The notes under the pieces were generated by a model, which saw only the letters and a list, made by a program, of their open reading frames with translations, was not told where the DNA came from and ran no database searches. A stretch of 51,471 bases of DNA. Origin: Nitrospira sp. CR1.2 (GTDB lineage: Bacteria; Nitrospirota; Nitrospiria; Nitrospirales; Nitrospiraceae). Position 1 is the first letter of the stretch; the number at the start of each line of letters is the position of its first letter. The translations under genes and the position numbers were made by a program. Location of the stretch: the NCBI GenBank assembly GCA_014055495.1, contig WIAG01000025.1:1-51471 (forward strand). The letters run 5' to 3'. Shown piece after piece: positions 9,750 to 19,074 of the stretch.

Positions 9750-11594
9750 GTGGGCCAAGGCCTGATTTCGGACGACGTCATCAACCAAATCAGAGACCGA
9801 GTGGACATCGCGGAAGTCGTGGGCCAACATGTGACGTTGACGCGGGCCGGGCAGAATCTCAAGGGCCTCTGTCCGTTCCATCAAGAGAAGTCTCCCTCCT
9901 TCACCGTCAGTGCTTCGCGACAAATCTTCCATTGTTTCGGCTGCGGGGCCGGGGGCAATGTCTACACATTTCTGATGAAATTGACCGGGGCGGCCTTCCC
10001 CGAGATTGTGCGAGATCTGGGTCGCAAGGTGGGGGTCGATGTTCCGGAATCGAGCGGTGGATATTCGAATGAGGCACGCGCACAGCTTGGCCGATTAGAG
10101 CGCCTGAACGCGGCCGCCGGAGCCTGGTATCGACGCATGCTGACAGAGGGGCCGACGGGGGCGCAGGCTCGCATCTACCTCGAAAGTCGCGGCATCCAGC
10201 TCAACACGTCTGAGCAATTCAAGATCGGGTTTGCCCCACCTGAATGGGATGGATTGACCAAGGCCATGCTCAAGGAGGGGTTTGCCGCAGCGGACCTTGT
10301 TGCCGCCGGGCTTTCAATTCCGCGGGATCAGGGCAGTGCGCCGAAGACCGGGGCGTCCGGGCATTACGATCGTTTCCGCTCTCGCGTCATGTTTCCCATT
10401 GTCGATTTGCGGAAGCACATTGTGGCATTCGGCGGACGTATTGTGGGGGATGGTACGCCCAAGTATCTGAATTCGCCTGAGACGCCCTTGTTTAAGAAGG
10501 GGCACACCCTGTTTGCCTTGGAGGCGGCTCGTGATGCGGCAGGGCAACAACAGACGTTGATCCTCGTTGAGGGCTACTTTGATGCGGTCGCCCTCCACCA
10601 GGCCGGGATCCGCCATGTCGCGGCGACGTTGGGTACAGCCTTGACCCCCGAACATATTGTCGTGATCAGGCGGTTTGCGTCGAATGTCGTGCTGCTGTTC
10701 GATCCGGATCAGGCGGGAATCAGAGCTGCCCTGCGGACGCTGGATTTATTCGTCAACAGCGGCATCAGCGTAAAAGTGGTGTCACTGCCGGAAGGTGAAG
10801 ATCCGGATACCTATGTCAGGAAATACGGGGCTGAGGGGTTTACGACGCTGCACCAGGCGGCCCCCAGCCTATTGGATTTTGCGGTGGAGCACAGTCTGCG
10901 GACCGCAGAGGCCGGCACCGTTGAAGACCGGATTCGCGCCGTGGACGCGGTGTTACGTATCCTCCAGAAAAGCGCCCATCCCATCGAACGGGAAGAGCGG
11001 ATTCGGCTGGTGGCGGAACGCTTGGGGCTGAGTCAGCAACGGTTGATCGATCGGTATCCCGCCCTGTCAGCTCAGGAGCCGCGTCGACCTGAACGAGAGG
11101 TGAAGCGTCCGTCCCCGGTTGGGCCCTCCAAACTGAAGGGAAATCCCGAGGAGCGCGATCTGGCACACTTGCTGGTGCAGGGTCATTTATCGGCGCAGGA
11201 CTTGGGAAAGTTGTCCCCGGAGGCCTTTTCGGATCCGGCCTATCGCCGCTTGATTCACTGTGCGATGCAGCATCTGGGGCAGGATGGCCGCCTGTCGGTA
11301 CGTGACCTCCTGGATGCGCTCATCCATGATGAGGCGTGCGGTACGTTGATTTCCGAGCTGTCGATGCTGGAACAACATTATGACGATGTCCCGGCACACA
11401 TCGCCGGGTGTTTGGAAACGCTGGAACGACGAGGTCGAGAGCGGACCATGGGGGCCTTGATTCAGGAGTTGAAGGCTGCGGAGCGAGAGCGACGGGAAGA
11501 TGACGTGCATCGCCTGAACAGATTGATTAACGATATGCGGATTCGGAAAGCCGGCGTGTCGCCGGTTGCGCTGACGTCTGCGGTGAAGGAGTAG
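9750..11594 (+). CDS. dnaG: DNA primase
   Basis: Synthesises RNA primers at the replication fork. It has the N-terminal CHC2 zinc ribbon ([11 protein letters not shown] and [10 protein letters not shown]), the TOPRIM catalytic core with EGYFDAVAL and LLFDPDQAG, and a C-terminal helicase-binding region. I place the start at GTG 9750, which has AGGA five bases upstream and gives the usual short lead into [15 protein letters not shown]; an upstream GTG at 9717 would add 11 residues. About 614 residues. The rpoD start follows two bases after the stop. Confidence 0.96.
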   Translation: MGQGLISDDVINQIRDRVDIAEVVGQHVTLTRAGQNLKGLCPFHQEKSPSFTVSASRQIFHCFGCGAGGNVYTFLMKLTGAAFPEIVRDLGRKVGVDVPESSGGYSNEARAQLGRLERLNAAAGAWYRRMLTEGPTGAQARIYLESRGIQLNTSEQFKIGFAPPEWDGLTKAMLKEGFAAADLVAAGLSIPRDQGSAPKTGASGHYDRFRSRVMFPIVDLRKHIVAFGGRIVGDGTPKYLNSPETPLFKKGHTLFALEAARDAAGQQQTLILVEGYFDAVALHQAGIRHVAATLGTALTPEHIVVIRRFASNVVLLFDPDQAGIRAALRTLDLFVNSGISVKVVSLPEGEDPDTYVRKYGAEGFTTLHQAAPSLLDFAVEHSLRTAEAGTVEDRIRAVDAVLRILQKSAHPIEREERIRLVAERLGLSQQRLIDRYPALSAQEPRRPEREVKRPSPVGPSKLKGNPEERDLAHLLVQGHLSAQDLGKLSPEAFSDPAYRRLIHCAMQHLGQDGRLSVRDLLDALIHDEACGTLISELSMLEQHYDDVPAHIAGCLETLERRGRERTMGALIQELKAAERERREDDVHRLNRLINDMRIRKAGVSPVALTSAVKE

Positions 11595-11596
11595 GT

Positions 11597-13402
11597 ATGC
11601 CGAAACAAGAATTGCTCGGCGAGGTGAAGAAGCTCATTAACCTGGGCAAGGAGAAAGGGTTCCTCACGTACGACGATCTCAACAGCACGTTGCCTGCGGA
11701 TGTCGTGTCGTCGGATCAGTTCAGCACGATCATGACGATGTTCGGCGAGATGGACATCGAGATTGTGGAGTCCGCCGAAACCGAGCGTGCTCCGAAAGCT
11801 GCGGAGAGCGATGACACCATTGAGGAAAGCGAAGAGGCGGACTCGTCGGAGGAGAACGAAAAAGAAATCGATCTCACTCCGGGGGCACTCAGCCGCACCG
11901 ATGACCCGGTCCGTCTGTATCTTAAAGAGATGGGTAGTGTGGCATTGCTGAGCCGCGAGGGTGAGATTGAGATCGCCAAGCGTATCGAGGAGGGGAAAAA
12001 AGACATTGCGACGGTCGTCTATGGCCTACCGATGACCCTGGAGTTCGTCCTTAATCTGCGTGATCAGCTGAAAAACGGCAAGATCGACGTGCGGGAAATC
12101 GTGCCGGTCGTCGAGACGGAAGAAGACTTTGAAGAAGAGGCCGTCGAAAAGGACTATGAGGAGCTGCGGGTCAAAACGCTGGATTCCTTGAACGCGGTGC
12201 GCAAGGTGTCGGCCTCGCTGAAAGACTTGTATGACAAGGCCCGCCATGTCGGCGCTGACCCCGAGAAGCAGAAGAAGCTTCGCAAGCAGATCGATACGGT
12301 ACGCGGACAGGTCGTGGATAAGATGGAGTCGGTGAACCTGCATGGCGTCCTGAAGGATCGGATGACTCAACGGGTGCGTGACCTCAATCTGCTGTTCCGT
12401 CAGGCGGAGCGCGAAGTGACGAGCTGCCAGCGGCGGTTGGGTGTCGGCGGCGAAGCCGGCGCAGAGTTGTTGCGGAAGTTGTGTCGCACCCATAAGGATG
12501 TATTGGCCGTCAAGCGCAGAACCAGTCTGTCTGAGGAGGTCCTCCAAGACATCAAGAAGCATTACCAGGCTGCAAAGGGTCGTATCCGTCAGTTGGAGGA
12601 AGAAGAGGCACTGATTTCTGCCGAAGAGATCAAGGATGCGGTCAAGCATCTGGATGTGGCCGAGGAAAAGGTCAAGCGCGGGAAAGCGGAGTTGGTCGAG
12701 GCCAATTTGCGGTTGGTCGTCAGTATCGCCAAGAAATACACGAACCGCGGGTTGCAGTTCCTGGATTTGATTCAGGAAGGCAATATCGGCCTGATGAAGG
12801 CAGTCGACAAATTCGAATACAAGCGTGGATACAAGTTCAGCACCTATGCCACCTGGTGGATTCGTCAGGCGATTACCCGTGCGATTGCCGACCAGGCGCG
12901 AACCATCCGCATCCCGGTGCATATGATCGAGACGATCAATAAGTTGATCAGGACGTCCCGGCACCTGGTGCAGAAGCTCGGGCGCGAACCCACGCCGGAG
13001 GAGATCGCGGAGCGGATGGACTTGCCGCTCGACAAAGTGCGGAAGATTTTGAAAATCGCGCGCGAGCCGATTTCCCTCGAAACTCCGATCGGCGAAGAAG
13101 AGGACAGCCATCTGGGAGATTTTATCGAGGACAAGAAAGCCGTGTCCCCGTTGGAGGCCGCGATCCGGTATGACTTGCAGCGTCAGATCAACGGGGCGCT
13201 GGAGACCCTGACGCCGCGCGAAGAGAAGGTCCTCCGCAAGCGGTTCGGTATCGGTGAAGCCACCGATCATACCCTGGAGGAAGTGGGACAGGATTTCGAG
13301 GTGACCCGAGAGCGCATCCGGCAGATCGAGGCGAAAGCATTGCGCAAGCTCAGGCATCCCAGCCGGAGTAAGAAATTGCGCAGTTTTGTCGAGAGTCTCT
13401 AG
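11597..13402 (+). CDS. rpoD: Primary sigma factor RpoD (sigma70)
   Basis: Housekeeping sigma factor, 601 residues. Region 1.1 is followed by an acidic stretch (about 55-95), region 1.2 ([12 protein letters not shown]), a non-conserved spacer, region 2 ([19 protein letters not shown] and [16 protein letters not shown]), region 3 and region 4 with the -35 helix-turn-helix ([20 protein letters not shown]). It immediately follows dnaG, the conserved macromolecular-synthesis arrangement. An AAGGAG ribosome-binding site overlaps the end of dnaG. Confidence 0.98.
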   Translation: MPKQELLGEVKKLINLGKEKGFLTYDDLNSTLPADVVSSDQFSTIMTMFGEMDIEIVESAETERAPKAAESDDTIEESEEADSSEENEKEIDLTPGALSRTDDPVRLYLKEMGSVALLSREGEIEIAKRIEEGKKDIATVVYGLPMTLEFVLNLRDQLKNGKIDVREIVPVVETEEDFEEEAVEKDYEELRVKTLDSLNAVRKVSASLKDLYDKARHVGADPEKQKKLRKQIDTVRGQVVDKMESVNLHGVLKDRMTQRVRDLNLLFRQAEREVTSCQRRLGVGGEAGAELLRKLCRTHKDVLAVKRRTSLSEEVLQDIKKHYQAAKGRIRQLEEEEALISAEEIKDAVKHLDVAEEKVKRGKAELVEANLRLVVSIAKKYTNRGLQFLDLIQEGNIGLMKAVDKFEYKRGYKFSTYATWWIRQAITRAIADQARTIRIPVHMIETINKLIRTSRHLVQKLGREPTPEEIAERMDLPLDKVRKILKIAREPISLETPIGEEEDSHLGDFIEDKKAVSPLEAAIRYDLQRQINGALETLTPREEKVLRKRFGIGEATDHTLEEVGQDFEVTRERIRQIEAKALRKLRHPSRSKKLRSFVESL

Positions 13403-13422
13403 GGCCTGGCGCCGAGTCTCGT

Positions 13423-13451
13423 TTGACTCTGGGGTATCGGCAGCCTAGAAT
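13423..13451 (+). promoter_or_regulatory. Sigma70 promoter of the tRNA gene
   Basis: TTGACT (13423-13428), 17-base spacer, TAGAAT (13446-13451). This is close to consensus and lies 64 bases before the mature tRNA 5' end. It probably also drives the downstream zinc-ribbon gene. Confidence 0.75.
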
Positions 13452-13514
13452 CGGGCCGCTCGAACCAATGATGCCATGACGTGAGCTGAAGCTTGCGGCG
13501 TGGTCGGCAGGATT

Positions 13515-13591
13515 GGGCCCATAGCTCAGGTGGTTAGAGCGGCTGACTCATAATCAGCTGGTCCTAGGTTCAAGTCCTAGTGGGCCCACCA
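13515..13591 (+). tRNA. tRNA with anticodon CAU, probably tRNA-Ile2
   Basis: Full cloverleaf of 77 bases with encoded CCA (13589-13591). The GGGCCCA/TGGGCCC acceptor stem, D loop with GGTGG, anticodon stem GCTGA/TCAGC with CAT at 13549-13551, and T arm CCTAG-GTTCAAG-CTAGT all fold. CAU can mean initiator Met, elongator Met or Ile2 (read as AUA after TilS makes lysidine). The G1-C72 pair rules out a typical initiator, and the GGGCCC...GGGCCCACCA acceptor resembles bacterial tRNA-Ile. Elongator Met is the alternative. Confidence 0.9.
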
Positions 13592-13632
13592 GTCTGAGCA
13601 TCTCCCGGTCATTTCACCACGAGGAGGCGCCG

Positions 13633-14445
13633 GTGCGGCGCTACCCTCGGACAATCCACAAGGAACCTGTGAACCTACAGCTTGCCCCCCTCATTCAACT
13701 GCAGAAACTCGATCTCCGCATTGCCGACCTGAAAGAGCAGCGGCGAAGAATACCGGAGCGTCTGGAGGCGAGCGAGGCGCCGGTTCGCGATGTGAAGCAG
13801 GTGTTGCAGCAGGCGTCGACCTCGGTCGACACGTTGAACAAGGAGCGCCGCAGCCACGAGAAGGACCTTGAGGCGCACGAGGACCGGATCGGCAAAATGA
13901 AGGACCGTGCCGCTCAGTTGAAGACCAATCAGGAGTACCAGGCGCATCTCTTCGAGGTTGAGCTGGCGAATAAAAAGCGGGGTGAGTTCGAGGAGAAGAT
14001 CCTGCTGGCTATGGAGCAGATCGAAGGGATTCAGCGGACCATCACGGCGGCCCAGGCACAGTTGAAAGAGTCGGAAGCCCTCTTTCTGAAGGAGAAGGCC
14101 GTGTGGGACGAGAAGGATCGCGCGCTAGCGGCAGAGTTGGCCGAATTAGAGGGGAAACAGGTGCAGTCGGCAGGGCAGGTAGAGAAAGGGCTCTTCGCGC
14201 GGTACAACAAGCTGAAAGCCATGCGAAAGGAGCCGGCCTTGGTACTGGTCAAGGACGGCATCTGCGTCGGATGTCGGTTGCAATTGCCCCCGCAGCTGGT
14301 TTCTCAGGTGAAGCGGGGAGACGACGTGCATACCTGCCCGTATTGCTACAGGATGTTGTATTGGGAAGGCGAGCCTGGGCTCGCAGAGAAGCCGGCCCTG
14401 GCGCAGGACCAAGCCAAAGATCTCGAGGTCGGCGAATCCGTTTAG
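13633..14445 (+). CDS. Coiled-coil protein with C-terminal C4 zinc ribbon
   Basis: Long charged coiled coil (about residues 20-190) followed by a zinc ribbon with CVGCRLQLPP and CPYC, the layout of the C4-type zinc-ribbon (DUF164-like) family often annotated as nucleic-acid-binding. The function is unknown. Two GTG starts are plausible: 13633 with a strong GAGGAGG five bases upstream, and 13669 with AAGGA, which gives the family-like N-terminus beginning at NLQLAPLIQLQKLD. 270 or 258 residues. It sits 41 bases after the tRNA and is convergent with rnhC. Confidence 0.85.
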   Translation: MRRYPRTIHKEPVNLQLAPLIQLQKLDLRIADLKEQRRRIPERLEASEAPVRDVKQVLQQASTSVDTLNKERRSHEKDLEAHEDRIGKMKDRAAQLKTNQEYQAHLFEVELANKKRGEFEEKILLAMEQIEGIQRTITAAQAQLKESEALFLKEKAVWDEKDRALAAELAELEGKQVQSAGQVEKGLFARYNKLKAMRKEPALVLVKDGICVGCRLQLPPQLVSQVKRGDDVHTCPYCYRMLYWEGEPGLAEKPALAQDQAKDLEVGESV

Positions 14446-14556
14446 CAGGTCGTGGGGAAGCCCGCCCCGCCGTCCGTTGCACTCACTAGCCCCCGTACCG
14501 ATTCACAACAGCCCGTCGGTTTCCTCGCAGAGTCGCCTGGCGAAAGCCCGCATGAT

Positions 14557-15294
14557 TCATGAGGGCTCGGGTTCCGCCAGCACCTGTTGTGTGGTTTTAA
14601 AGTGCAGTTTCGCGACGGTGCTCAATCGGTCGCGCCCATACTTCTTCACGACCATTCGTCCCGCCAACTCCACTGAGGAGGATGCGCCCTTCGGCAACGT
14701 GGTGTGCACCTCCTGCGACAGTCGCTGGAGTCGCGACAAAAATTCCGCGCGAGCCAGAATCGAAGCTGCTGCGACCGCAAGATCCGACTCAGCTTTTGTC
14801 CGTTGCACCAACCGGATTCGTTTCCCCTTTTCCTGCAGCGCAGCGAGAATTAACCCCTCGTCGCCGAACTGATCTGCGATGGCAAGGTCGCAATCGACCT
14901 GCTGAAGGAGATTTTCCAGCGCCCGTGCGTGGCCCCAGGCGAGGAGCCGATTCAAGTTTTTGATTTTGGCGTAGAGCTCGTTGTACCGTTGCGGCCCGAT
15001 GGTCACGATGCTGTGGGGACAAAGCAGCCTGATATCCGGCGCCATTTCAAGTATTCGCCCATCAGAGATTTTCTTGCTGTCCCGCACCTGCATGAGGGCC
15101 AGGTCTCGCTCTGACGCCGGCGTGACGAAGACGGCGGCAATGACCAGCGGTCCGAAATAGTCGCCCTTGCCGGATTCGTCGATGCCGATGCGATTGAGTG
15201 AGGAGAGCGTCGTAGCGGCCGGCACTCGGTGAAACTCCCAGTGGAAACGGGCAGGGTGGCGCGGTAATCTATCAAAGCTCACCAACCTGGTCAA
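14557..15294 (-). CDS. rnhC: Ribonuclease HIII, short form
   Basis: Endonuclease for RNA in RNA-DNA hybrids. The core has the HIII-type motif GIDESGKGDYFGPLV, VRDSKKI and AESDLAVAAASI, so the acidic DEDD-type residues are present. Classical RNase HIII (about 310 residues) carries an N-terminal TBP-like substrate-binding domain of about 90 residues; here only about 36 residues precede the catalytic motif. The open frame begins at TTG 15294; GTG 15282 is an alternative. Upstream DNA belongs to the divergent protease gene, so the missing domain is not simply cut off by a wrong start. Confidence 0.88.
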   Translation of the reverse strand: MTRLVSFDRLPRHPARFHWEFHRVPAATTLSSLNRIGIDESGKGDYFGPLVIAAVFVTPASERDLALMQVRDSKKISDGRILEMAPDIRLLCPHSIVTIGPQRYNELYAKIKNLNRLLAWGHARALENLLQQVDCDLAIADQFGDEGLILAALQEKGKRIRLVQRTKAESDLAVAAASILARAEFLSRLQRLSQEVHTTLPKGASSSVELAGRMVVKKYGRDRLSTVAKLHFKTTQQVLAEPEPS

Positions 15295-15310
15295 TTTTCG
15301 GAGGCGTGTG

Positions 15311-16201
15311 ATGGCATGTGAAGGGCATCAGAATATTGGGTGGCAATCTGGAGCGTCCTCCAGGGTGCAGTGGCTGCTGTTCGGCATCGTGACCCTGCTG
15401 GTGACGACCGGCTGTCAAACCAATCCATACACGGGACGCTGGCAGCTCATGATGATGCCGATGTCGCAGGAAGTACAGATGGGGGCGCAGGCCTATGCCG
15501 AGGTCAAGAGCGACCCTAACATGAAACCGTCGACCGATCCGCGTGAGATTGAGCCGGTCAAGCGGGTGGCAGCAAGAGTGATCGAGGCCGCCAAACGATC
15601 TCAATACAGCGAGATGGCCAACCAGTTCGAGTGGGAAGTGACGGTCATCAAGGATGACAAGACCATGAACGCGTTTGCCCTGCCTGGTGGAAAAATCGCC
15701 GTCTACACCGGTATTTTCCCGGTTGCCAAGACGGAATCGGGACTCGCGGCCGTGATGGGCCATGAGGTCGTGCACGCCTTGGCCCGGCATGGCGGAGAGC
15801 GCATGAGTCAGAACACATTGGCGCAGACCACGTTGCAAGCGATCGGAATAGTGCTTGGAGTGAGTGGGGCCAATCCGGTGGTCTCCCAGGCAGGGATGGC
15901 GGCCTTGGGTTTGGGGGCCCAAGTTGGGGTGTTGCTCCCGTTCAGTCGCAAACACGAGTCGGAGGCGGACTACGTGGGCGTGTTGCTGGCGGCGGATGCC
16001 GGATATGACCCGCGCGAGGCCATTCACTTGTGGCAGCGAATGGGCGAGTTGTCAGGCGGGAAATCGCCGTCGGAATTCATGTCCACTCACCCCAGCCACG
16101 AAACCAGAATTCAGCAGCTTGAAGAATGGATGGCCGAAGCCATGCCGATCTACCGGTCCAAGGCACCTGCACCGAACAGCGACTTGCCGGCGCTTCGGTA
16201 G
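15311..16201 (+). CDS. M48 family metalloprotease lipoprotein (LoiP/BepA-like)
   Basis: Periplasmic zinc protease anchored by lipid. Signal sequence with lipobox VTTGC (Cys35), then a conserved QEVQMGAQAYAEV segment, the zinc motif HEVVH at 151-155 and the third ligand in KHESEADYVG. Family members act in outer-membrane quality control. ATG 15311 has GGAGG six bases upstream; the GTG one codon earlier is too close to it. About 296 residues. It is divergent from rnhC with only about 16 bases between. Confidence 0.93.
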   Translation: MACEGHQNIGWQSGASSRVQWLLFGIVTLLVTTGCQTNPYTGRWQLMMMPMSQEVQMGAQAYAEVKSDPNMKPSTDPREIEPVKRVAARVIEAAKRSQYSEMANQFEWEVTVIKDDKTMNAFALPGGKIAVYTGIFPVAKTESGLAAVMGHEVVHALARHGGERMSQNTLAQTTLQAIGIVLGVSGANPVVSQAGMAALGLGAQVGVLLPFSRKHESEADYVGVLLAADAGYDPREAIHLWQRMGELSGGKSPSEFMSTHPSHETRIQQLEEWMAEAMPIYRSKAPAPNSDLPALR

Positions 16202-16219
16202 GCACATGCGCGGCGGCGC

Positions 16220-16248
16220 TTGAATCCTCCGCAACCGGCCCGTATACT
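16220..16248 (+). promoter_or_regulatory. Promoter of rnpB
   Basis: TTGAAT (16220-16225), exactly 17 bases, TATACT (16243-16248). The predicted transcription start, about seven bases on, falls at 16255, which is also where the P1 helix of RNase P RNA begins. The two independent predictions agree. Confidence 0.85.
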
Positions 16249-16254
16249 TTTCCC

Positions 16255-16690
16255 GCGCGCTGGGGGGACACGGGTGATCGCTCGTCGAGCAGGCTTGGCG
16301 GGAGGAAAGTCCGGACTCCAAGGGCAAGGACGCTGGATAACATCCAGGCGGAGCGATCCGACACCAGCACCACAGAAAACAAACCGCCGATGGCTGTTGT
16401 CGGGGACCTCGGTTTCTGCCAGCGGCTCAGGTAAGGGTGAAACGGCGGGGTAAGAGCCCACCGCGGTGATGGCGACATCAACGGCACGGTAAGCGTCGTC
16501 CGGAGCAAGACCAAATAGGGAGACGCCCGCGGGTTCGCAAGAGCTCAGCGGAAAGGCCGGCCCGGCCGAAGTCTTCGGGTAGGTTGCTTGAGGCTCGAGG
16601 TAACTCGAGTCCCAGAGAAATGATCACCCCCGGGTGAGCGCAAGCTTCACGCGGGACAGAATCCGGCTTATAGGGTTTCTCCAACGCGCT
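16255..16690 (+). ncRNA. rnpB: RNase P RNA, bacterial class A
   Basis: Catalytic RNA that matures tRNA 5' ends. Universally conserved elements are visible: GAGGAAAGTCCGGACTCC at 16302-16319, GGTAAGGGTGAAACGGC near 16430, GTAAGAGCCCACCG near 16450, AGAGAAATGATC near 16613 and ACAGAATCCGGCTTA at 16656-16670. The ends are set by P1 pairing: GCGCGCTGGGGGGAC from 16255 pairs with GTTTCTCCAACGCGC ending near 16689 (one mismatch plus G-U pairs). No T-run terminator follows. The 3' 60-70 bases overlap the end of a minus-strand coding region. Confidence 0.97.
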
Positions 16691-16929
16691 CTTTGTATCG
16701 CTTTGCGCAGCTCTCCCCCGGTGACTTTGCCGGAAAGAATTTCCCGGTCGTCCAGCAGCACGACGGGTATCCGATTGCCATATTCCCGACGCAGGTTTTC
16801 GTCGTTGTCGACGTCGACGATGGTCAGTTGAAAAGCGAGATCCTCCTGTACCTGGGCAGCCACGCGGGTCACCACGTGGCACAAATGGCATTCTCGGCGG
16901 GACATGATGGTGACGCGCATGGGACTCAT
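16624..16929 (-). CDS. Glutaredoxin-like thiol protein overlapping rnpB antisense
   Basis: About 101 residues, a small thioredoxin-fold protein with active site CHLC, a DVDNDENLRREYGNRIPVVLLDD stretch and the cis-Pro in RIPVV; this matches the glutaredoxin-like DUF836 family. Likely starts are ATG 16929 or ATG 16920; a GTG at 16956 would add nine residues. The last 20 or so codons (basic, Arg/Lys rich) are antisense to the conserved 3' part of rnpB, so this tail is constrained by the RNA rather than by the fold. Confidence 0.8.
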   Translation of the reverse strand: MSPMRVTIMSRRECHLCHVVTRVAAQVQEDLAFQLTIVDVDNDENLRREYGNRIPVVLLDDREILSGKVTGGELRKAIQRARWRNPISRILSRVKLALTRG

Positions 16930-17020
16930 CGGGAGTCGGTTCCACAGTTCGAGCACGTTCGTATACCACGGGTCGGTGATCGAGACCAGGCTCTTGCGCA
17001 GGGCATGTGCCTCGGCTCTC

Positions 17021-17050
17021 TTGACCTCACTTGCGGGCTGGTGATACGAT
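17021..17050 (+). promoter_or_regulatory. Possible promoter of the ilv operon
   Basis: TTGACC (17021-17026) and TACGAT (17045-17050) separated by 18 bases, about 140 bases upstream of ilvB. The leader up to ilvB shows no T-box or obvious attenuator. Confidence 0.45.
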
Positions 17051-17187
17051 TCGCCATCTTACCCGTTGATTTTTCAGAAAGATCGTAGCAGTCTGCGGTG
17101 CGGTTTGCCGCGAACGGCTCGTAGCGCGGCGGTGTTGTTAGTTCAGGCATCACGTCCTTCGCCTTGATGCGCGAAGGGGAGGTGGAT

Positions 17188-18966
17188 ATGAAGTTGACAG
17201 GCTCTGAAATCCTGATCGAGTGTTTGCGGGCGGAAGGCGTAAAAACGATTTTTGCCCTGCCGGGCGGTGTTGTGTTGAAGATTTTCGACATGCTGCACCA
17301 GCAGAAGGACATTGAGGTCGTATTGACTCGGCACGAACAGGGAGCCGGGCATATGGCGGAAGGGTACGCCAAGGCTACAGGGAAGGCCGGTGTCTGTCTA
17401 GTGACCTCCGGACCCGGCATGACGAATGTAATCACCGCGTTGGCCGATGCGTATATGGATTCGGTTCCGCTGGTGTGTATCAGTGGACAGGTGTCCACGA
17501 GTTTGATCGGGAACGATGCGTTTCAGGAAGCAGATAACATCGGCCTGAGTCGCCCCTGTACAAAGTACAACTTCCTGGTGAAGGATGTGAACGACCTGGC
17601 CACGACGATCAAGGAAGCGTTCTACATTGCGACGACCGGGCGTCCGGGGCCGGTGCTGGTGGACATCCCGAAAGACGTGTCCATGGCCAAAGCCGAGTTC
17701 ACCTATCCCAGCTCTGTGGCGATTCGCGGCTATAACCCGACCTATGAGGGCAACAAGTGGCAGATCAAGCAGGCCGCTGAAGCCATCATGAAGGCAAAGA
17801 AGCCGATTCTCTATGTGGGTGGCGGCGTGGTGTTTTCCCAAGCTGCCAAGGAACTGCTGGAATTGGCGGAGATGACCCAGATTCCTGTGGACATGACGTT
17901 GATGGGGCTTGGGGCCTTTCCCGGCGAACATCCCTTGTCGATGGGCATGATGGGCATGCACGGGACTTACTGTGCCAACATGGCCGTCCACTATTCCGAC
18001 CTGGTCATTGCCGTGGGGGCGCGTTTCGACGATCGGGTGACGGGCAAGGTGTCGGAGTTCTGTCCGTTCGCAAAGGTCATTCACATCGATATCGACCCGA
18101 CCTCGATCCGGAAGAATATCCATGTCGATATTCCCATCGTGGGCGATTGCAAAGCCGTGCTGCGGGAGTTGAACCAAATTCTCCGGGCTACAGTGAACGG
18201 CAATCAAAAGGACCTGCGAAAGCCGTGGTGGGATCAAATTCGCGATTGGCAGCAGGCGCACCCGCTCGCCTACCAACAGGATGCCGATGGTGCGATCAAG
18301 CCGCAACACGTCGTGAGACGGCTCTACGAATTGACCAAGGACCGCGATCCGATCGTGGCGACAGATGTAGGACAGCATCAAATGTGGACGGCTCAATACT
18401 TCAAGCTCGCCAGGCCGAATCGCTGGTTGACGTCGGGCGGATTGGGCACGATGGGGTTCGGGCTTCCTGCGGCAATGGGTGCGCAGGCTGCCTTTAGAGA
18501 TCGTCTGGTCCTGTGCGTCGCCGGAGACGGCAGTATCCAGATGAATATGCAGGAAATGGCCACTGCCGTGGTGTCGAAGCTACCGGTCAAGGTCATTATT
18601 CTGAACAATCGGTTCCATGGCATGGTGCGGCAATGGCAGGACCTGTTCTACGAAGGGCGGTATGCGTCTAGTTATCTCGAGACGACGCCGGATTTCGTGA
18701 AATTGGCCGAGGCCTATGGCGCGGTCGGTTTGCGGGCAAACAAAGTGGGGGATCTCGATGCGGTGCTGAAAGAAGCCGTCGGCATCGAGAAGCCGGTGAT
18801 CGTGGATGTCCCGACCTATCCGTTCGAGAACTGTTATCCGATGATTCCAGCCGGCGGCTGCAATCACGAAATGATTCTCGAAGATCCGCCGGAATTGAAG
18901 CAACGAATGGCCGGCGCGCCCAGCACCGGGTCCGACGAAAGTAAAGACACTATCCTGACCGCGTAA
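17188..18966 (+). CDS. ilvB: Acetolactate synthase large (catalytic) subunit
   Basis: ThDP enzyme that makes acetolactate or acetohydroxybutyrate for Val/Leu/Ile. 592 residues from ATG 17188, with GGGGAGG five bases upstream; the frame extends to 17164 but lacks a better site. It shows the catalytic Glu in RHEQGAGHMAEGYA, the FAD-domain centre (YVGGGVVFSQ onward) and the ThDP/Mg motif GDGSIQMNMQE with the NN pair in IILNNRFHG. First gene of ilvB-ilvN-ilvC. Confidence 0.97.
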   Translation: MKLTGSEILIECLRAEGVKTIFALPGGVVLKIFDMLHQQKDIEVVLTRHEQGAGHMAEGYAKATGKAGVCLVTSGPGMTNVITALADAYMDSVPLVCISGQVSTSLIGNDAFQEADNIGLSRPCTKYNFLVKDVNDLATTIKEAFYIATTGRPGPVLVDIPKDVSMAKAEFTYPSSVAIRGYNPTYEGNKWQIKQAAEAIMKAKKPILYVGGGVVFSQAAKELLELAEMTQIPVDMTLMGLGAFPGEHPLSMGMMGMHGTYCANMAVHYSDLVIAVGARFDDRVTGKVSEFCPFAKVIHIDIDPTSIRKNIHVDIPIVGDCKAVLRELNQILRATVNGNQKDLRKPWWDQIRDWQQAHPLAYQQDADGAIKPQHVVRRLYELTKDRDPIVATDVGQHQMWTAQYFKLARPNRWLTSGGLGTMGFGLPAAMGAQAAFRDRLVLCVAGDGSIQMNMQEMATAVVSKLPVKVIILNNRFHGMVRQWQDLFYEGRYASSYLETTPDFVKLAEAYGAVGLRANKVGDLDAVLKEAVGIEKPVIVDVPTYPFENCYPMIPAGGCNHEMILEDPPELKQRMAGAPSTGSDESKDTILTA

Positions 18967-19074
18967 GAGCGTGTGGGGGCGGCTGCTCGTGCCATGCATA
19001 ATTGTCGATCGGGGGAGGTGGGTGCGTTTCGGTGGATGCTGTAACGCTACCGGGTTCGCGCTCGTGAGAATGCC

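Noticed and set aside
12026-13357. 443-codon minus-strand frame inside rpoD
   Set aside because: Antisense shadow of the sigma factor; rpoD is unambiguous on the plus strand.
18967-19074. Possible small gene or attenuator between ilvB and ilvN
   Set aside because: A GGGGGAGG run and a short GTG frame exist, but there is no stable stem or run of regulatory codons.
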